The notes beneath the pieces are model-generated. The model was not told where the DNA came from. It did no database searches and was given only the letters and a program-made list of their open reading frames with translations. Below are positions 34,937 through 43,794 of a stretch of DNA of 64,000 bases, in pieces; the stretch's first letter is position 1, and the number at the start of each line of letters is the position of its first letter. A program made the translations under genes and the position numbers. The stretch comes from Fodinibius salipaludis. GTDB lineage: Bacteria > Bacteroidota > Rhodothermia > Balneolales > Balneolaceae. The stretch is from contig NZ_NSKE01000001.1 in the NCBI RefSeq assembly GCF_002287075.1, positions 1 through 64,000 on the forward strand, written 5' to 3'.

Positions 34937-35803
34937 TTATTTCAACATCTTAATCATTTTTCGAGCGGTATCGTGGTCAATTTGTTGAGATTTTTTTGCC
35001 AATTCAACAGTCCTCTGCCCTAATATTTGGTATAATGCTAATAACTCTGGTTTATCTTTCAGTAAATCCAGATGATGCTCTACGGTTTGTAAGTCCCCCC
35101 GCTTAATAGGACCACTCAGGGCATCTTCAAAAGATTGATCCTCAATATTCTGGAGCGTTGTCTTAACCAGTGGCATCAGCGCTTTTTTAGCTTTTTTGGG
35201 AGCAAGCCCACTGGCCGAAGCCGTCTCTACTGCCGCGTCCAACAGCGTATTTAAATAATTTGATGCCAGCACCGCTGCGACGTGTAAGTGCGATTTCTGA
35301 TCTTCCGTAACCTCCAGGGTCTCTGCCCCAAGCCTTTTTGCAACCTCTTTAAGCTGGGGGAAAGCAGATTTATTCCCCTGCAGACTAAAATAGATCTCCT
35401 CAAAATCTGACGGTTCAGAATACCCAGTAAAGGTCTGCAGTGGATGAAAAGAAGCAATACTCCCTCCTTTTGATTTTAAATCCGCAAGAATAATTGCAGA
35501 TTCGTTACCCGAACAGTGTACGATTGTTTTTGCACTAAAATCCTCAGTAATATCAGCCAGCCGATGGGCAACCCCTTCAATAGCCCCGTCAGCTACCGTA
35601 ATAAATATAAGATCTCCTAATTCATGGTCATCCGATGGAAAAGATCCTGACACATTGATATTAAGATCAGCAGCCAATTTTTGGGCTTTATTAGCGGTGC
35701 GATTATAAAGGCTTTTGATGGGAATACCTGCCGCTGACAATGCCTTTGCTAAAGAGTTACCCAATCTGCCTACACCAATTATTGTGATATCAGGCGCTTC
35801 CAT
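34937..35803 (-). CDS. Rossmann-fold/DUF2520 protein
   Basis: The 288-residue protein has an N-terminal NAD(P)-binding domain (ITIIGVGRLGNSLAKAL, 6-22) and a helical DUF2520-type C-terminal domain (SFHPLQTFTG near 118-127; HVAAVLASNYLNTLL near 175-189). It resembles a 6-phosphogluconate or ketopantoate reductase-like dehydrogenase, but no substrate is known for the family. It ends 6 bp before the alkyltransferase-like gene and starts 6 bp after the MEMO-like gene, so these genes probably form one transcript. Confidence 0.85.
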   Translation of the reverse strand: MEAPDITIIGVGRLGNSLAKALSAAGIPIKSLYNRTANKAQKLAADLNINVSGSFPSDDHELGDLIFITVADGAIEGVAHRLADITEDFSAKTIVHCSGNESAIILADLKSKGGSIASFHPLQTFTGYSEPSDFEEIYFSLQGNKSAFPQLKEVAKRLGAETLEVTEDQKSHLHVAAVLASNYLNTLLDAAVETASASGLAPKKAKKALMPLVKTTLQNIEDQSFEDALSGPIKRGDLQTVEHHLDLLKDKPELLALYQILGQRTVELAKKSQQIDHDTARKMIKMLK

Positions 35804-35809
35804 AGCGGG

Positions 35810-36574
35810 TTATGAAAAGATTATCTTCTGGCGATCGGCATAACCGGTTATCAGACTGCCACTGTAATCCTCATATTTGCCACGTAAAAAGTGAAGATCA
35901 AGTCCCCACTTTTGAGCAACAATGATGCCCGCAATAAAAGCAGTTGTTCCCTCAATTTTAGACTCACCACTATTTAAATAGTTCATGAGCCCTGATTCAT
36001 TCTGGGATTCGATCAGCTCAACAACCTTTTCAAATTCTTCTTTTCGTTCGTTGTCGAGCTCACAACTAAATATCAGCAGTGCACTGCGTGATGCCAACAC
36101 TTCTTCGAGCACGTACCCAATTTCTTTTACAATAGCGGGATCGGGATCGGCAATTTGAACACTCAGCGCCTCAAAATCATCCGAAAGCGTCTGCAAAAAC
36201 ATCAGCTGTTGAAAGAGGCTAATGTCCTTGGTAAAGGCCTCATCGTGAATGAAAAAATCATCATCCTCATCACAAAACTCATTCCGCATATAATCATTGA
36301 CCGGCACCTTGCCAAGCGACGTTTCAAAGAACGAATTTGATGCCATTGGCAGCTTTTTATCGAGCTTTTCGTCATATGACTCCACAATCACCACGGTTTC
36401 ATAATTCGACATATCCAGCCGACTGTAAATATCGCATGCCCGTTCAAAATTATCCTCGTTAATTTCTTCCGGAGCGAAAAGTACCCGGATATGATCGTTG
36501 ACTTCTCCATGGTGCTCCCGCGCTTTATCGAGTCCTTCCTGAATCTGTTTGCGGGAATACGAAGTGATATTCAT
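35810..36574 (-). CDS. Degenerate MEMO-family protein
   Basis: The 254-residue protein follows the pattern of the MEMO1/AmmeMemoRadiSam system protein B family: SFFETSLGKVPVNDY (81-95), DEAFTKDISLFQQLMFLQTL (111-130) equals the family's HSLEVQLPFLQ region, and the C-terminus has SGSLITGYADRQ, like the family's SGDV..Y end. However the HAGYxYSG motif reads LFAPEEINED, the GPSHH site reads VESYD, and the SSDLSHY site reads FSCELDNE, so all three metal or catalytic histidines are gone. It is probably a structural or regulatory relative. Family assignment is my own reading of these matches. Confidence 0.6.
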   Translation of the reverse strand: MNITSYSRKQIQEGLDKAREHHGEVNDHIRVLFAPEEINEDNFERACDIYSRLDMSNYETVVIVESYDEKLDKKLPMASNSFFETSLGKVPVNDYMRNEFCDEDDDFFIHDEAFTKDISLFQQLMFLQTLSDDFEALSVQIADPDPAIVKEIGYVLEEVLASRSALLIFSCELDNERKEEFEKVVELIESQNESGLMNYLNSGESKIEGTTAFIAGIIVAQKWGLDLHFLRGKYEDYSGSLITGYADRQKIIFS

Positions 36575-36598
36575 AAAAACGGTTCTGCTTATTTTTAA

Positions 36599-37228
36599 TT
36601 AATGATAAAAAGCGACTGCTAACCAGTTATTTTTCAATCGGAAACTACAAATTTTAGCTCTTTTGTCATTATTTATCTTGGCAAACATCCGGTCTGATTC
36701 TCGTGTTATTTGCACCTCATTCATATTCATCCGCAATCCCTGTCCGCGTAGTTTTATGTAGGCTTCTTTGATCGTCCATAAGCGGATAAGCGGTATCTCA
36801 TTGGCCAAATCATTTTCTTTTGGATGGGTAATCCGAGGCCTTAGTTTGGTGGGCACTGTTCGATCAACTGGTTCTAAATCAACTCCCAGCGGATGGGCAC
36901 CAGCTAACCCGCAAAGCACATAATCATCAGTATGGGCAATGCTGACAAAGAATTTTTGAGAACTCGTTTTCCCGAAAGGCTGACCCAGCTCATCCTTTCG
37001 AATTTTAAAATATGGGCTATCCCCTATTTTTTGGGACATCTCTTTTAACGTAATCCGGGAGGTTACAAACTCACGCTGACGCTTAAGGTTTTTGCAGAGT
37101 TCTAACTCGCGCTTTTCTTCGCTGCTGAGCCGGCTTATGGCTTCAGATGTAACCGAAGTGATTGCTGACAACGAAAACACTGCCTCAAAAGGCAACAGCT
37201 CTTTAATTTCTGAAAACGGATTACTCAT
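36599..37228 (-). CDS. 4'-phosphopantetheinyl transferase (Sfp type)
   Basis: The 209-residue protein has the Sfp-family motifs GVDLEP (D117 and E119 bind Mg2+) and WTIKEAYIKLRGQG (W151, K154, E155, K159), plus VSIAHTDDYVLCGLAG (95-110). It transfers phosphopantetheine from CoA to acyl or peptidyl carrier proteins. It opens the minus-strand run that continues with the MEMO-like protein. Its carrier protein is not in this window. Confidence 0.9.
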   Translation of the reverse strand: MSNPFSEIKELLPFEAVFSLSAITSVTSEAISRLSSEEKRELELCKNLKRQREFVTSRITLKEMSQKIGDSPYFKIRKDELGQPFGKTSSQKFFVSIAHTDDYVLCGLAGAHPLGVDLEPVDRTVPTKLRPRITHPKENDLANEIPLIRLWTIKEAYIKLRGQGLRMNMNEVQITRESDRMFAKINNDKRAKICSFRLKNNWLAVAFYH

Positions 37229-37620
37229 TGCATTCTGTTATTCAATCTAAAACAACTGAAAATCTTTAATTTTACGCTCTTCTGAAACTATTAATTGTGC
37301 AAAACAAAAAGTATGATATCTGTTTTGGAGCTCCGGTTTAAGATTGATACATCCCTCACGCCTACGCCCACTACGCCGAAGTGGCTACGTAGGCCGTACT
37401 ATGGAGCGTCAGCGACCTCCGAAGTGAGAATATACCTTACCTTCTTTTCGATTTAATACCAGGCATGAGAAGTTTGGCTTATAGTTCTTTTTATCGCATT
37501 ACTACAGAAACAGAAAAAGGCAGCCTTTTGCATGTTAGGATTTAGATATCTACCATAGAATTTGAATGGATAAGTAGAGTTTAGATAAAAGCTAAATTCT
37601 AATTACTAAAATACCTTCAC
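37229..37620. other. Intergenic stretch holding a palindromic repeat
   Basis: About 390 bases without a gene mark the left border of the AT-rich accessory region. The only structure I see is the GC-rich palindromic repeat at 37361-37399 and its inverted, shorter partner beyond the next gene. The rest is AT-rich. Confidence 0.6.
37361..37399 (+). repeat. Palindromic repeat, copy 1
   Basis: CCTACG pairs with CGTAGG, and inside them CCACT with AGTGG, giving a stable hairpin across CCTACGCCCACTACGCCG and the following bases to CGTAGG. A second, inverted copy lies at 37873-37910, so the two sit on either side of the small gene at 37621-37842. The GC content contrasts with the AT-rich surroundings. 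It probably belongs to a dispersed REP-like family. Confidence 0.65.
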
Positions 37621-37842
37621 ATGTTAAATAAAATCCAGGGTCGTCCTTTCTGGTATAAAGTTTGGACAATTAGCTTTGGAATTGCAGCTATTTATGTCTT
37701 GATAAAAGTTTTTACTGAGGAAGGTTTAGCAAAATTCGACTACTTTTTAATGTTTTATACCAACGCTTCGATATTATTAGATATATTTATTTCCAGATTC
37801 TCGAAAGGAAGAAAATTGGCAAACATTCGAATAGCCTGTTAA
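37621..37842 (+). CDS. Small membrane protein between inverted repeats
   Basis: The 73-residue product has one clear membrane helix (about 15-32, ISFGIAAIYVLIKVF) and a second likely one (about 42-58, YFLMFYTNASILLDIFI), with basic ends. No family is recognised and no good ribosome binding site is visible. It lies between two inverted copies of a palindromic repeat, which raises the possibility that it is carried by a small mobile unit. Coding status is moderately likely. Confidence 0.5.
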   Translation: MLNKIQGRPFWYKVWTISFGIAAIYVLIKVFTEEGLAKFDYFLMFYTNASILLDIFISRFSKGRKLANIRIAC

Positions 37843-37872
37843 AAAATGAGAATCTGACCCGCCGCTCGTTAT

Positions 37873-37910
37873 GTACAGCCTACGTAGCTTAGCTACTTCA
37901 GTGTAGTAGG
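37873..37910 (-). repeat. Palindromic repeat, copy 2 (inverted)
   Basis: This is the reverse complement of a variant of the repeat at 37361-37399: the shared words are ACGTAGGC.GTAC and CACT/ACT-GAAGT-GCT. It also forms its own hairpin (CCTAC with GTAGG). It is flanked by direct repeats TGACCCGC (37855-37862 and 37931-37938), which could be a target duplication. No transposase is nearby. Confidence 0.6.
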
Positions 37911-37966
37911 TCGTATTATCGGTAGGTGTTTGACCCGCTAAGCTTAACTGAATACTCAAAAAATCA

Positions 37967-38911
37967 TTGGACTCACTTCTATCAAAGATATTAATATTTC
38001 GACTAAAGCAACTTTGGCGATTATTTAAGCAGGTCGGATTTATCCGTATTTTTATATTAGCAATAATAATAGTCGGTTTTCTGATTTTTGAGTTGCCCGG
38101 ATTGATTTCAGATAATTATTTCCTATCAGTACTCATCTATCCGCTGGTAATATTACCTATTCATCTGTTGCGAAAAGATCAAGGCTTTCTCAGGAAGTTA
38201 GATGTCTCGATAGAAGCTATTTTGGCAGGAGAATATCATTCCCTGGTACTCCCCTACTCCCTTTTTCTTGTTTACTTCCAACAATGGTCAGCTATACTTT
38301 TTGGACATCTATTAATTACAATAATGCTGTTTCTCCCTTCTGTCAAGATCGAAAAAAGCTATCAGGATAATAGTCGGCTTATCAAGTGGATCCCGGTTAA
38401 TCTATTTGAATGGCGTAGCTATATGCGTCAACGAAAACTCTTTTTGCTGTTCGGATTTACCTTTACGGTTTTGGTAATCTCCTATGCTATTGCGATACCG
38501 GTAGCAATACTCATATTAGTTGCAAGCTTTTCAGAGGCTTTTACTGATCTGGAATGCAAAGAACTGATTGAATCATACCCCAGAAACTCAAGTTTTCTGT
38601 GGGCAAAATTGAAAGATCACTCAGTATTTATTCATTTATTTTTTCTACCATTTTATACTCTATTTTTACTTTTTCATATCGAGTTATGGTACATCTTAAT
38701 ACTATTACTGATTATAATTGAATGCTCAATATGTTTTTGTCTTCTGTATAAATACTCTCAGTTTGGGTTTTCTAAATCAGTAATTCACAACCAAATTCCT
38801 TTCACTATATTTTTTATAAGCACAATAATATTCTTTCCGATAGGAATAGTGTTCCTTTACTTCTATTGGCGAAAAGCTAATAAAGCACTACCTGAATATG
38901 CTAAAAATTAA
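37967..38911 (+). CDS. Multi-pass membrane protein, probable ABC permease
   Basis: The 314-residue protein starts with TTG and has about seven to nine hydrophobic helices with a charged N-terminus; it resembles transport permeases in layout but has no recognisable domain. The next gene, an ABC ATPase, begins 14 bp before this one ends, in another frame, so they form a translationally coupled pair. Together they make a probable ABC exporter; the substrate is unknown. Confidence 0.68.
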   Translation: MDSLLSKILIFRLKQLWRLFKQVGFIRIFILAIIIVGFLIFELPGLISDNYFLSVLIYPLVILPIHLLRKDQGFLRKLDVSIEAILAGEYHSLVLPYSLFLVYFQQWSAILFGHLLITIMLFLPSVKIEKSYQDNSRLIKWIPVNLFEWRSYMRQRKLFLLFGFTFTVLVISYAIAIPVAILILVASFSEAFTDLECKELIESYPRNSSFLWAKLKDHSVFIHLFFLPFYTLFLLFHIELWYILILLLIIIECSICFCLLYKYSQFGFSKSVIHNQIPFTIFFISTIIFFPIGIVFLYFYWRKANKALPEYAKN

Positions 38912-39590
38912 AAACATAGATTTTTCTTATGGAGAGAAACAAGTTTTACGTGACCTTTCTCTTGAGTTAAAAGCCGGAAGTATTCATGGTATATTAGGAG
39001 CAAATGGAGCTGGGAAGACTACGTTTTTTAAAATTATATATGGGCTACTAACACCCTCAGTTGGAGAAGTCATCTTTCCAGATAACAGTTTCGGTACTTC
39101 ACAGATAGGATATTTAGAAACCGAACCACGGTTCTATCCCTATATGAAAGGTGCCGAATATATTGATTTGCTATCTCATGGTAATTCTACATTTGATGTG
39201 GAGCTATGGAATGAGATTTTCAATCTCCCACTAAATAAACTTGTTGATACGTATTCCACAGGAATGAAAAAGAAACTCGCTTTACTTGGTATCATATCTC
39301 AAGATAAACCTATTATGCTTCTTGACGAACCTTTTAATGGTTTGGATCTCGAGACGGTCGAAAATCTCAATCTTATATTAAAAGAGTTAAAAAAGAAGAA
39401 TAAAATTATAGTCCTAACCTCGCATATTCTCGAGGTTTTAAAAAGCAATTGTGATAAAATAAGCTATCTATATAAAGGGTCGGTACAACAAACATTTAGC
39501 AAGTCTGATTTTCAAAATATAAGTGAATACATAAAATCAGATATAACCCAACACTCAGAATCAGTAATTCAGAGTATTTTCAGTCAATAA
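38898..39590 (+). CDS. ABC transporter ATP-binding protein
   Basis: The 230-residue ATPase has a Walker A motif GANGAGKTT (34-42), the signature YSTGMKKKLALLG (about 126-138) and Walker B IMLLDEPFNGLD (about 146-157). The degenerate signature (STGMKKK) is typical of small exporter ATPases of drug or bacteriocin-type ABC systems. It overlaps the preceding permease gene by 14 bp. No precursor peptide or processing protease is evident nearby. Confidence 0.9.
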   Translation: MLKIKNIDFSYGEKQVLRDLSLELKAGSIHGILGANGAGKTTFFKIIYGLLTPSVGEVIFPDNSFGTSQIGYLETEPRFYPYMKGAEYIDLLSHGNSTFDVELWNEIFNLPLNKLVDTYSTGMKKKLALLGIISQDKPIMLLDEPFNGLDLETVENLNLILKELKKKNKIIVLTSHILEVLKSNCDKISYLYKGSVQQTFSKSDFQNISEYIKSDITQHSESVIQSIFSQ

Positions 39591-39817
39591 TTGAATAAAA
39601 TTGTATTTAGATTCATATCGCAAATCACACCGATAATTCACCTGAGATTGTTTTAATTTGTGAGAAAACCCATAACATAAATTGTCCCGGCAAGCCTACA
39701 CTCCCTTCTATTTATTGGTTAACCTTTCATTTGGTAGTTAACGCGATACGCCTGTGCCTATTGGTTAGGTACGATATTGTTATAAAACAATTTGTAATAT
39801 AACTATCATTAAGTGTG

Positions 39818-40947
39818 ATGAAGAAAGTCGGTATTTCAATACTTATAATAATTTTCTGCTTTTTAAATGGAAATGCGCAAGAGTTAATTGACCTGCCAAT
39901 AGCCCCGCGAGTTGATACTACTGATGTCGAAGTCAAAAAGGTCTATAAATTATGGCAAAAACATTTAAGCAATCAGCCAAATAACATTTATGACAACCCA
40001 TATTGGTCAGAGCAGCAAAAAGAGAAATGGAGTGATTACGATATTTCTCGAAGGTGGACCTATGGTTATGAACTATCCAATGGTATGAATGTACATAGTG
40101 CGTTTGGGTTAAAGCCAAGAGTACTAAGCATTGAAAAAAAGACGAATTCTATGCTATCAAAACACTATACGCTCCCAAAAATCTCAATAAATCCCAGGAA
40201 ATTTATTCTATCCAACGAGTATACGCCGGCAAAGAAAATGGAGAATGGAGATTGTTTAGTGTTCTTCCCTACCTAACCAACGATTGGCAACGCAGGCAAA
40301 TTGGGAATATTCAATATATCTACCCGCTAAATTTTGACTTTGATAAAGACAAAGCTCAAGACTCTGCTCAATTTGTCAAAGAGCTATCAAATAAATTTAA
40401 TATTACTATAACAGAACCCATTAATTATTACTTAGCTCCAAGTTTTATGGAAATGGCAAAAATAAGTGGGCTGGATTATGCCTGGGATGGCAATGATGGC
40501 CGTGGCTATCCTAAAAATAATCAAGTATTTGTAGGTACAGGGTCAGAAGAGTACCCCCATGAATTGGTGCATACCATTTTTAAAGACTATGAATTAGATC
40601 CCTTTATTGACGAAGGACTTGCAACCTATTATGGTGGTATGGGACAAAAATCTTTTGAGCAACTAATTTAACCTGTTGCTCAAAAAATAAGCTCTAATAA
40701 ATCTCTGTCGTTAAATAAAGTTGTGACCGGACAAAGAATTTCATCTCAAACATATTACGTCAGTAGTGCTGTATTGATTAAAGCAGCTGAGGAAAAAGGT
40801 GGGACTCAAGCAGTTGAAAATTTTCTTAAACAAACATCTAATGATGAAGGTATTTACAATGCTATGCGTCAAGTTTTAGGAGTTCAAAAGGATGAAGCCA
40901 ATAGCTTTTGGCGTCAGAAGATTCAGGAATTTAGCACGAATAATTAA
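39818..40947 (+). pseudogene. Broken exported zinc metallopeptidase gene
   Basis: Three pieces make one gene. The first (39818-40276) has a signal peptide (MKKVGISILIIIFCFLNGNAQ) and goes out of frame; the real continuation reads EIYSIQRVYAGKENG in another frame from about 40200, so one indel lies near 40190-40203. The second piece contains HELVH (40558-40572) and DEGLATYYGG, the HExxH and Glu site of gluzincin peptidases. A TAA at 40669-40671 then breaks it, and the reading resumes in the same frame from the third piece (40723-40947, ...VSSAVLIKAAEEKGG). About 376 residues in the intact form. Probably an M1/M48-like exported peptidase. Sequencing error is a rival explanation for the frameshift. 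Confidence 0.75.
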
Positions 40948-41264
40948 TGGAAGTATACTACTACTAAATTCCGATCAAGAATCAATATCTGTTATTGTTC
41001 GGTTACGACCAGTACTGGACTCCCAGCATACAGAATGTATTAAAGAGATATCGAGGAGAAGAGTCCTAAAACAAATAGGAATTAAAAGTTCAAAGTTGTA
41101 AAGATTTTCATCACATTAGTAGATAAACAAAAATCTATTCCTTCCTCTCTTCAATGTTGTTATTCTTTATTACATATAGTAAAATGAGATTAAAGAAGCA
41201 TTATGAGATACATCCGATTACAGAAAACCCAATATAGATTAACTCATCAAATTGAATTGATATA
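40948..41264. other. Intergenic stretch without a gene
   Basis: 317 bases between the pseudogene and the next lipoprotein gene. A 69-codon plus-strand frame (40892-41101) begins inside the pseudogene and has no domain or RBS; I regard it as chance. No repeat or hairpin stands out. Confidence 0.5.
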
Positions 41265-41681
41265 ATGAATTTGATACGACAAGCTCTGATACTCATTCTT
41301 TCTCTCATCATAGTTGGTTGCAGTGATAGCCCCACCGATAACAACCCAAGGAAAATATCCAATCAAGGTACATTAACCTATAAAATTATTGAATACGGAA
41401 ACTCCCCTAACTACAACCAGCCGGCTACCGTGATATATAAAAACCTCGACAAGGAAATGGTTATAGAAACTATTAAAACTCCCTGGGAAAAATCATTTGA
41501 ATACGAGTACACCGTTGCCAAGGATTCTCTTGTAGACTTTGATTCCCATCTAATTATACAATATGAAGGAGAAGATATAGCTATTAAAGGAATTATTGAG
41601 GCAGAAGATCGAGAGGAAGCAACTGAGATTGGGAGTTCATTTACAATTAATCTTAAAAATGTATTCAAGCTTCCTAAATAG
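41265..41681 (+). CDS. Small lipoprotein, unknown function
   Basis: The 138-residue protein has a lipoprotein signal, MNLIRQALILILSLIIVGC (Cys at 19), followed by DSPTDNNP, a typical lipoprotein linker. The mature part is beta-rich (LTYKIIEYGNS, VIYKNLDKEM, FEYEYTVAKD), suggesting an Ig-like or transthyretin-like fold, but no family is recognised. It is a single gene in the AT-rich accessory region. Confidence 0.7.
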   Translation: MNLIRQALILILSLIIVGCSDSPTDNNPRKISNQGTLTYKIIEYGNSPNYNQPATVIYKNLDKEMVIETIKTPWEKSFEYEYTVAKDSLVDFDSHLIIQYEGEDIAIKGIIEAEDREEATEIGSSFTINLKNVFKLPK

Positions 41682-42060
41682 TTGCTTGTAGCCCATGAAA
41701 CCGCCCCCCTTCGATAAAGCAAAATAGGTACGTTCATACCTACAATCATAATACTAAGTCACAAAAATAAGCACGAATTAATAGTTTATATAGAACTTCC
41801 ATCCAGCCATTTATCAGCTACAACAGAATAATTTGAAAAAGCTTGGGATGATGTTTTGAAGACTATGGAGGCAAATACACTGTGTTTTCAAAAATCGAGT
41901 TTGGAAAGTATATAAAAAAAAACTCCCAATAACTGTTAAAAGGCCTATAGTGAAAAGCCATTGCCTCCCTTTCTTGTCAACCTGTCACATATTAGTTAAT
42001 ATTTCATCTATAGATTCAACTTAATCACAAGGTGTTGAACAGTTTTAAAAAGGAAGAATT
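41682..42060. other. Intergenic stretch without a gene
   Basis: 379 AT-rich bases with no frame worth calling and no repeat that I could see. An AAGGAAG ribosome binding site ends the stretch, directly before the next gene. Confidence 0.5.
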
Positions 42061-42474
42061 ATGAATACCGGAGAAGAACTTTCAAATACCTTTTTAATTC
42101 ATGGTTTTATTCTCATTGTATTTTTGATAATAATTTTTGGAGCAGTTTCTGCCGTATTTCTAATTAAAGCATTAGGGCATATTATTAGTTCTGGAAGCAT
42201 ATCAATCTCACCAACCTTTGTAGCCGTTGGAGTACTATGTGTAGTTTTGATGCCCTATTGTTTCCACATTGTTAAAACGCTTCAGATTATGGAAATATCC
42301 GATTTCGAAGCGAATAAACAGAAGATACTCCTCCACCGTCCCATATTTGTGAATGATATGAACCATCCCGATGAAATTGAGCTGAATCAAATTACGAGTA
42401 TGACCCAAGGCAGTCTCTTTGCAAATTTAATGGAGTTTACTTTTGTAGAAAATGAAAAAAAAGAAAATTCATAG
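42061..42474 (+). CDS. Small membrane protein, unknown function
   Basis: The 137-residue product has two membrane helices (about 13-36, HGFILIVFLIIIFGAVSAVFLI, and about 47-68, SPTFVAVGVLCVVLMPYCFHI), then a cytosolic tail (residues 70-137) of mixed charge. A clear AAGGAAG ribosome binding site precedes the ATG, supporting that it is real. No family is recognised. An exonuclease gene follows 95 bp downstream. Confidence 0.62.
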   Translation: MNTGEELSNTFLIHGFILIVFLIIIFGAVSAVFLIKALGHIISSGSISISPTFVAVGVLCVVLMPYCFHIVKTLQIMEISDFEANKQKILLHRPIFVNDMNHPDEIELNQITSMTQGSLFANLMEFTFVENEKKENS

Positions 42475-42569
42475 CTTTATTAAGAAAGATAAATTGAATG
42501 CTATCCAAGACCTAATAAATCAATAGATTGCTTCAGCACTATATTTAAAATTGTTAGATTAACAAAGTT

Positions 42570-43274
42570 ATGAGCCACAAATACTTAGCATTTGATATAG
42601 AAACAGCCAAGGTACTGCCCGAAAATGTGAGCGACCTAAATAGTTTCAGGCCGCTGGGAATTACTTGTGCTGCAATTTGGTGTACCGAGAAAAATGAACC
42701 TGAAGTTTTCTATTCAGAAACACCAGACGGGTTCCCCGCTCCACAGATGTCAGAGCAGGATTTGGTTTCTCTCATTAAATATATTCAGCAAAAAGTTGAT
42801 TCGGGATATACCATCATTACACATAATGGACTCGGGTTCGACTTTGATATCTTAGCCGAAGAATCCGGGCATTTCTCTGCTTGCCGTAAACTTGCACTAC
42901 AGCATGTAGATATGATGTATCATTTCTTTTGTGGTAAAGGCTTTCCCATATCATTAAATGCTGCAGCCAAAGCAATTGGTCTTAGTAAACCTGCTGATAT
43001 CGATGGTGCAGTAGCACCAACCCTCTGGAAAGAAAAAGAATATCAGAAAGTGCTTGAATATGTAGCTCAAGATTGTCGATTAACCTTAGATATTGCAGAG
43101 ACAAGTGAGCAGAACGACCGTATTAGTTGGATAACCCAAAGAGGAAAACAGTCCTACTTCGAACTCCCCTCAGGATGGCTAACAGTTGAGCAAGCTTCAA
43201 AATTGCCGTTGCCCGATACCTCATGGATGGATAACCCGTGGCCAAGATCAAAATTCACACATTGGCTTGAGTAA
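42570..43274 (+). CDS. DnaQ/RNase H-fold 3'-5' exonuclease
   Basis: The 234-residue protein shows the DEDDy exonuclease motifs: AFDIETAK (D9, E11), ITHNGLGFDFDIL (Asp near 91) and YVAQDCRLTLD (Tyr and Asp near 166-170). Such enzymes degrade DNA or RNA from the 3' end with two metal ions. It is not a polymerase proofreading subunit on its own; it resembles the PolB-like exonuclease family. No operon partner is evident, though it sits among accessory genes. Confidence 0.78.
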   Translation: MSHKYLAFDIETAKVLPENVSDLNSFRPLGITCAAIWCTEKNEPEVFYSETPDGFPAPQMSEQDLVSLIKYIQQKVDSGYTIITHNGLGFDFDILAEESGHFSACRKLALQHVDMMYHFFCGKGFPISLNAAAKAIGLSKPADIDGAVAPTLWKEKEYQKVLEYVAQDCRLTLDIAETSEQNDRISWITQRGKQSYFELPSGWLTVEQASKLPLPDTSWMDNPWPRSKFTHWLE

Positions 43275-43339
43275 ACTGTTCAAGACCAATTGCTGGTTCG
43301 TGGTATTTTTAAACAAACCTCATAAAATGAGAATTTAAT

Positions 43340-43699
43340 ATGAAAATATTTAATTTACTCTCCATTCCAATTGTTCTCCTTTTCTTATTTAGTTGCAATA
43401 ATACAACTGACCCACACATCAGTAAGGAAATAAAAAAGGTATCTATAAAAAGTTCCGAAGTTTTTGAATATCAAACTGATATTTCGGGCGATGAAGAGTT
43501 GGTCACCATAACAAAGCAACCTGACCATTACAAAATGAGTAGGATAGTTCGTAATTCAAGGGAGGCTGTCTATAAATATCAATCCAAAAATGGGTTTAAA
43601 GGTACTGCTCACATAGAATTAAAGCTGGAAACAGGAGCTAATGGCGCTGATTCAAACCCCAATATTGAATTAATTAAGTCGGAGATTACAGTAAATTAG
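43340..43699 (+). CDS. Small lipoprotein, unknown function
   Basis: The 119-residue product has a lipoprotein signal ending in LFLFSC (Cys at 19) with NNTTDPH next to it. The mature part is short and beta-rich (VEYQTDISGDEELVTITKQ-like), with no recognised domain. It shares its layout with the lipoprotein at 41265 (signal, short polar linker, one small beta-rich domain), so they could be distant paralogues. Confidence 0.68.
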   Translation: MKIFNLLSIPIVLLFLFSCNNTTDPHISKEIKKVSIKSSEVFEYQTDISGDEELVTITKQPDHYKMSRIVRNSREAVYKYQSKNGFKGTAHIELKLETGANGADSNPNIELIKSEITVN

Positions 43700-43794
43700 A
43701 ATTCACTGCTGCAGAGTAAATTAATCAAACCATCAAAGCCCCCCCTTGCACCCATTACCACTCCTTCCACAGTTTGGCAGGAAAAGTTAATACC

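Noticed and set aside
39815-40276. Intact short exported protein (first piece of the broken peptidase)
   Set aside because: The continuing reading in another frame across the break (EIYSIQRVYAGKENG...) shows that it is the N-terminus of a longer gene.
40892-41101. 69-codon plus-strand frame
   Set aside because: It overlaps the end of the metallopeptidase pseudogene in another frame and has no recognisable features.
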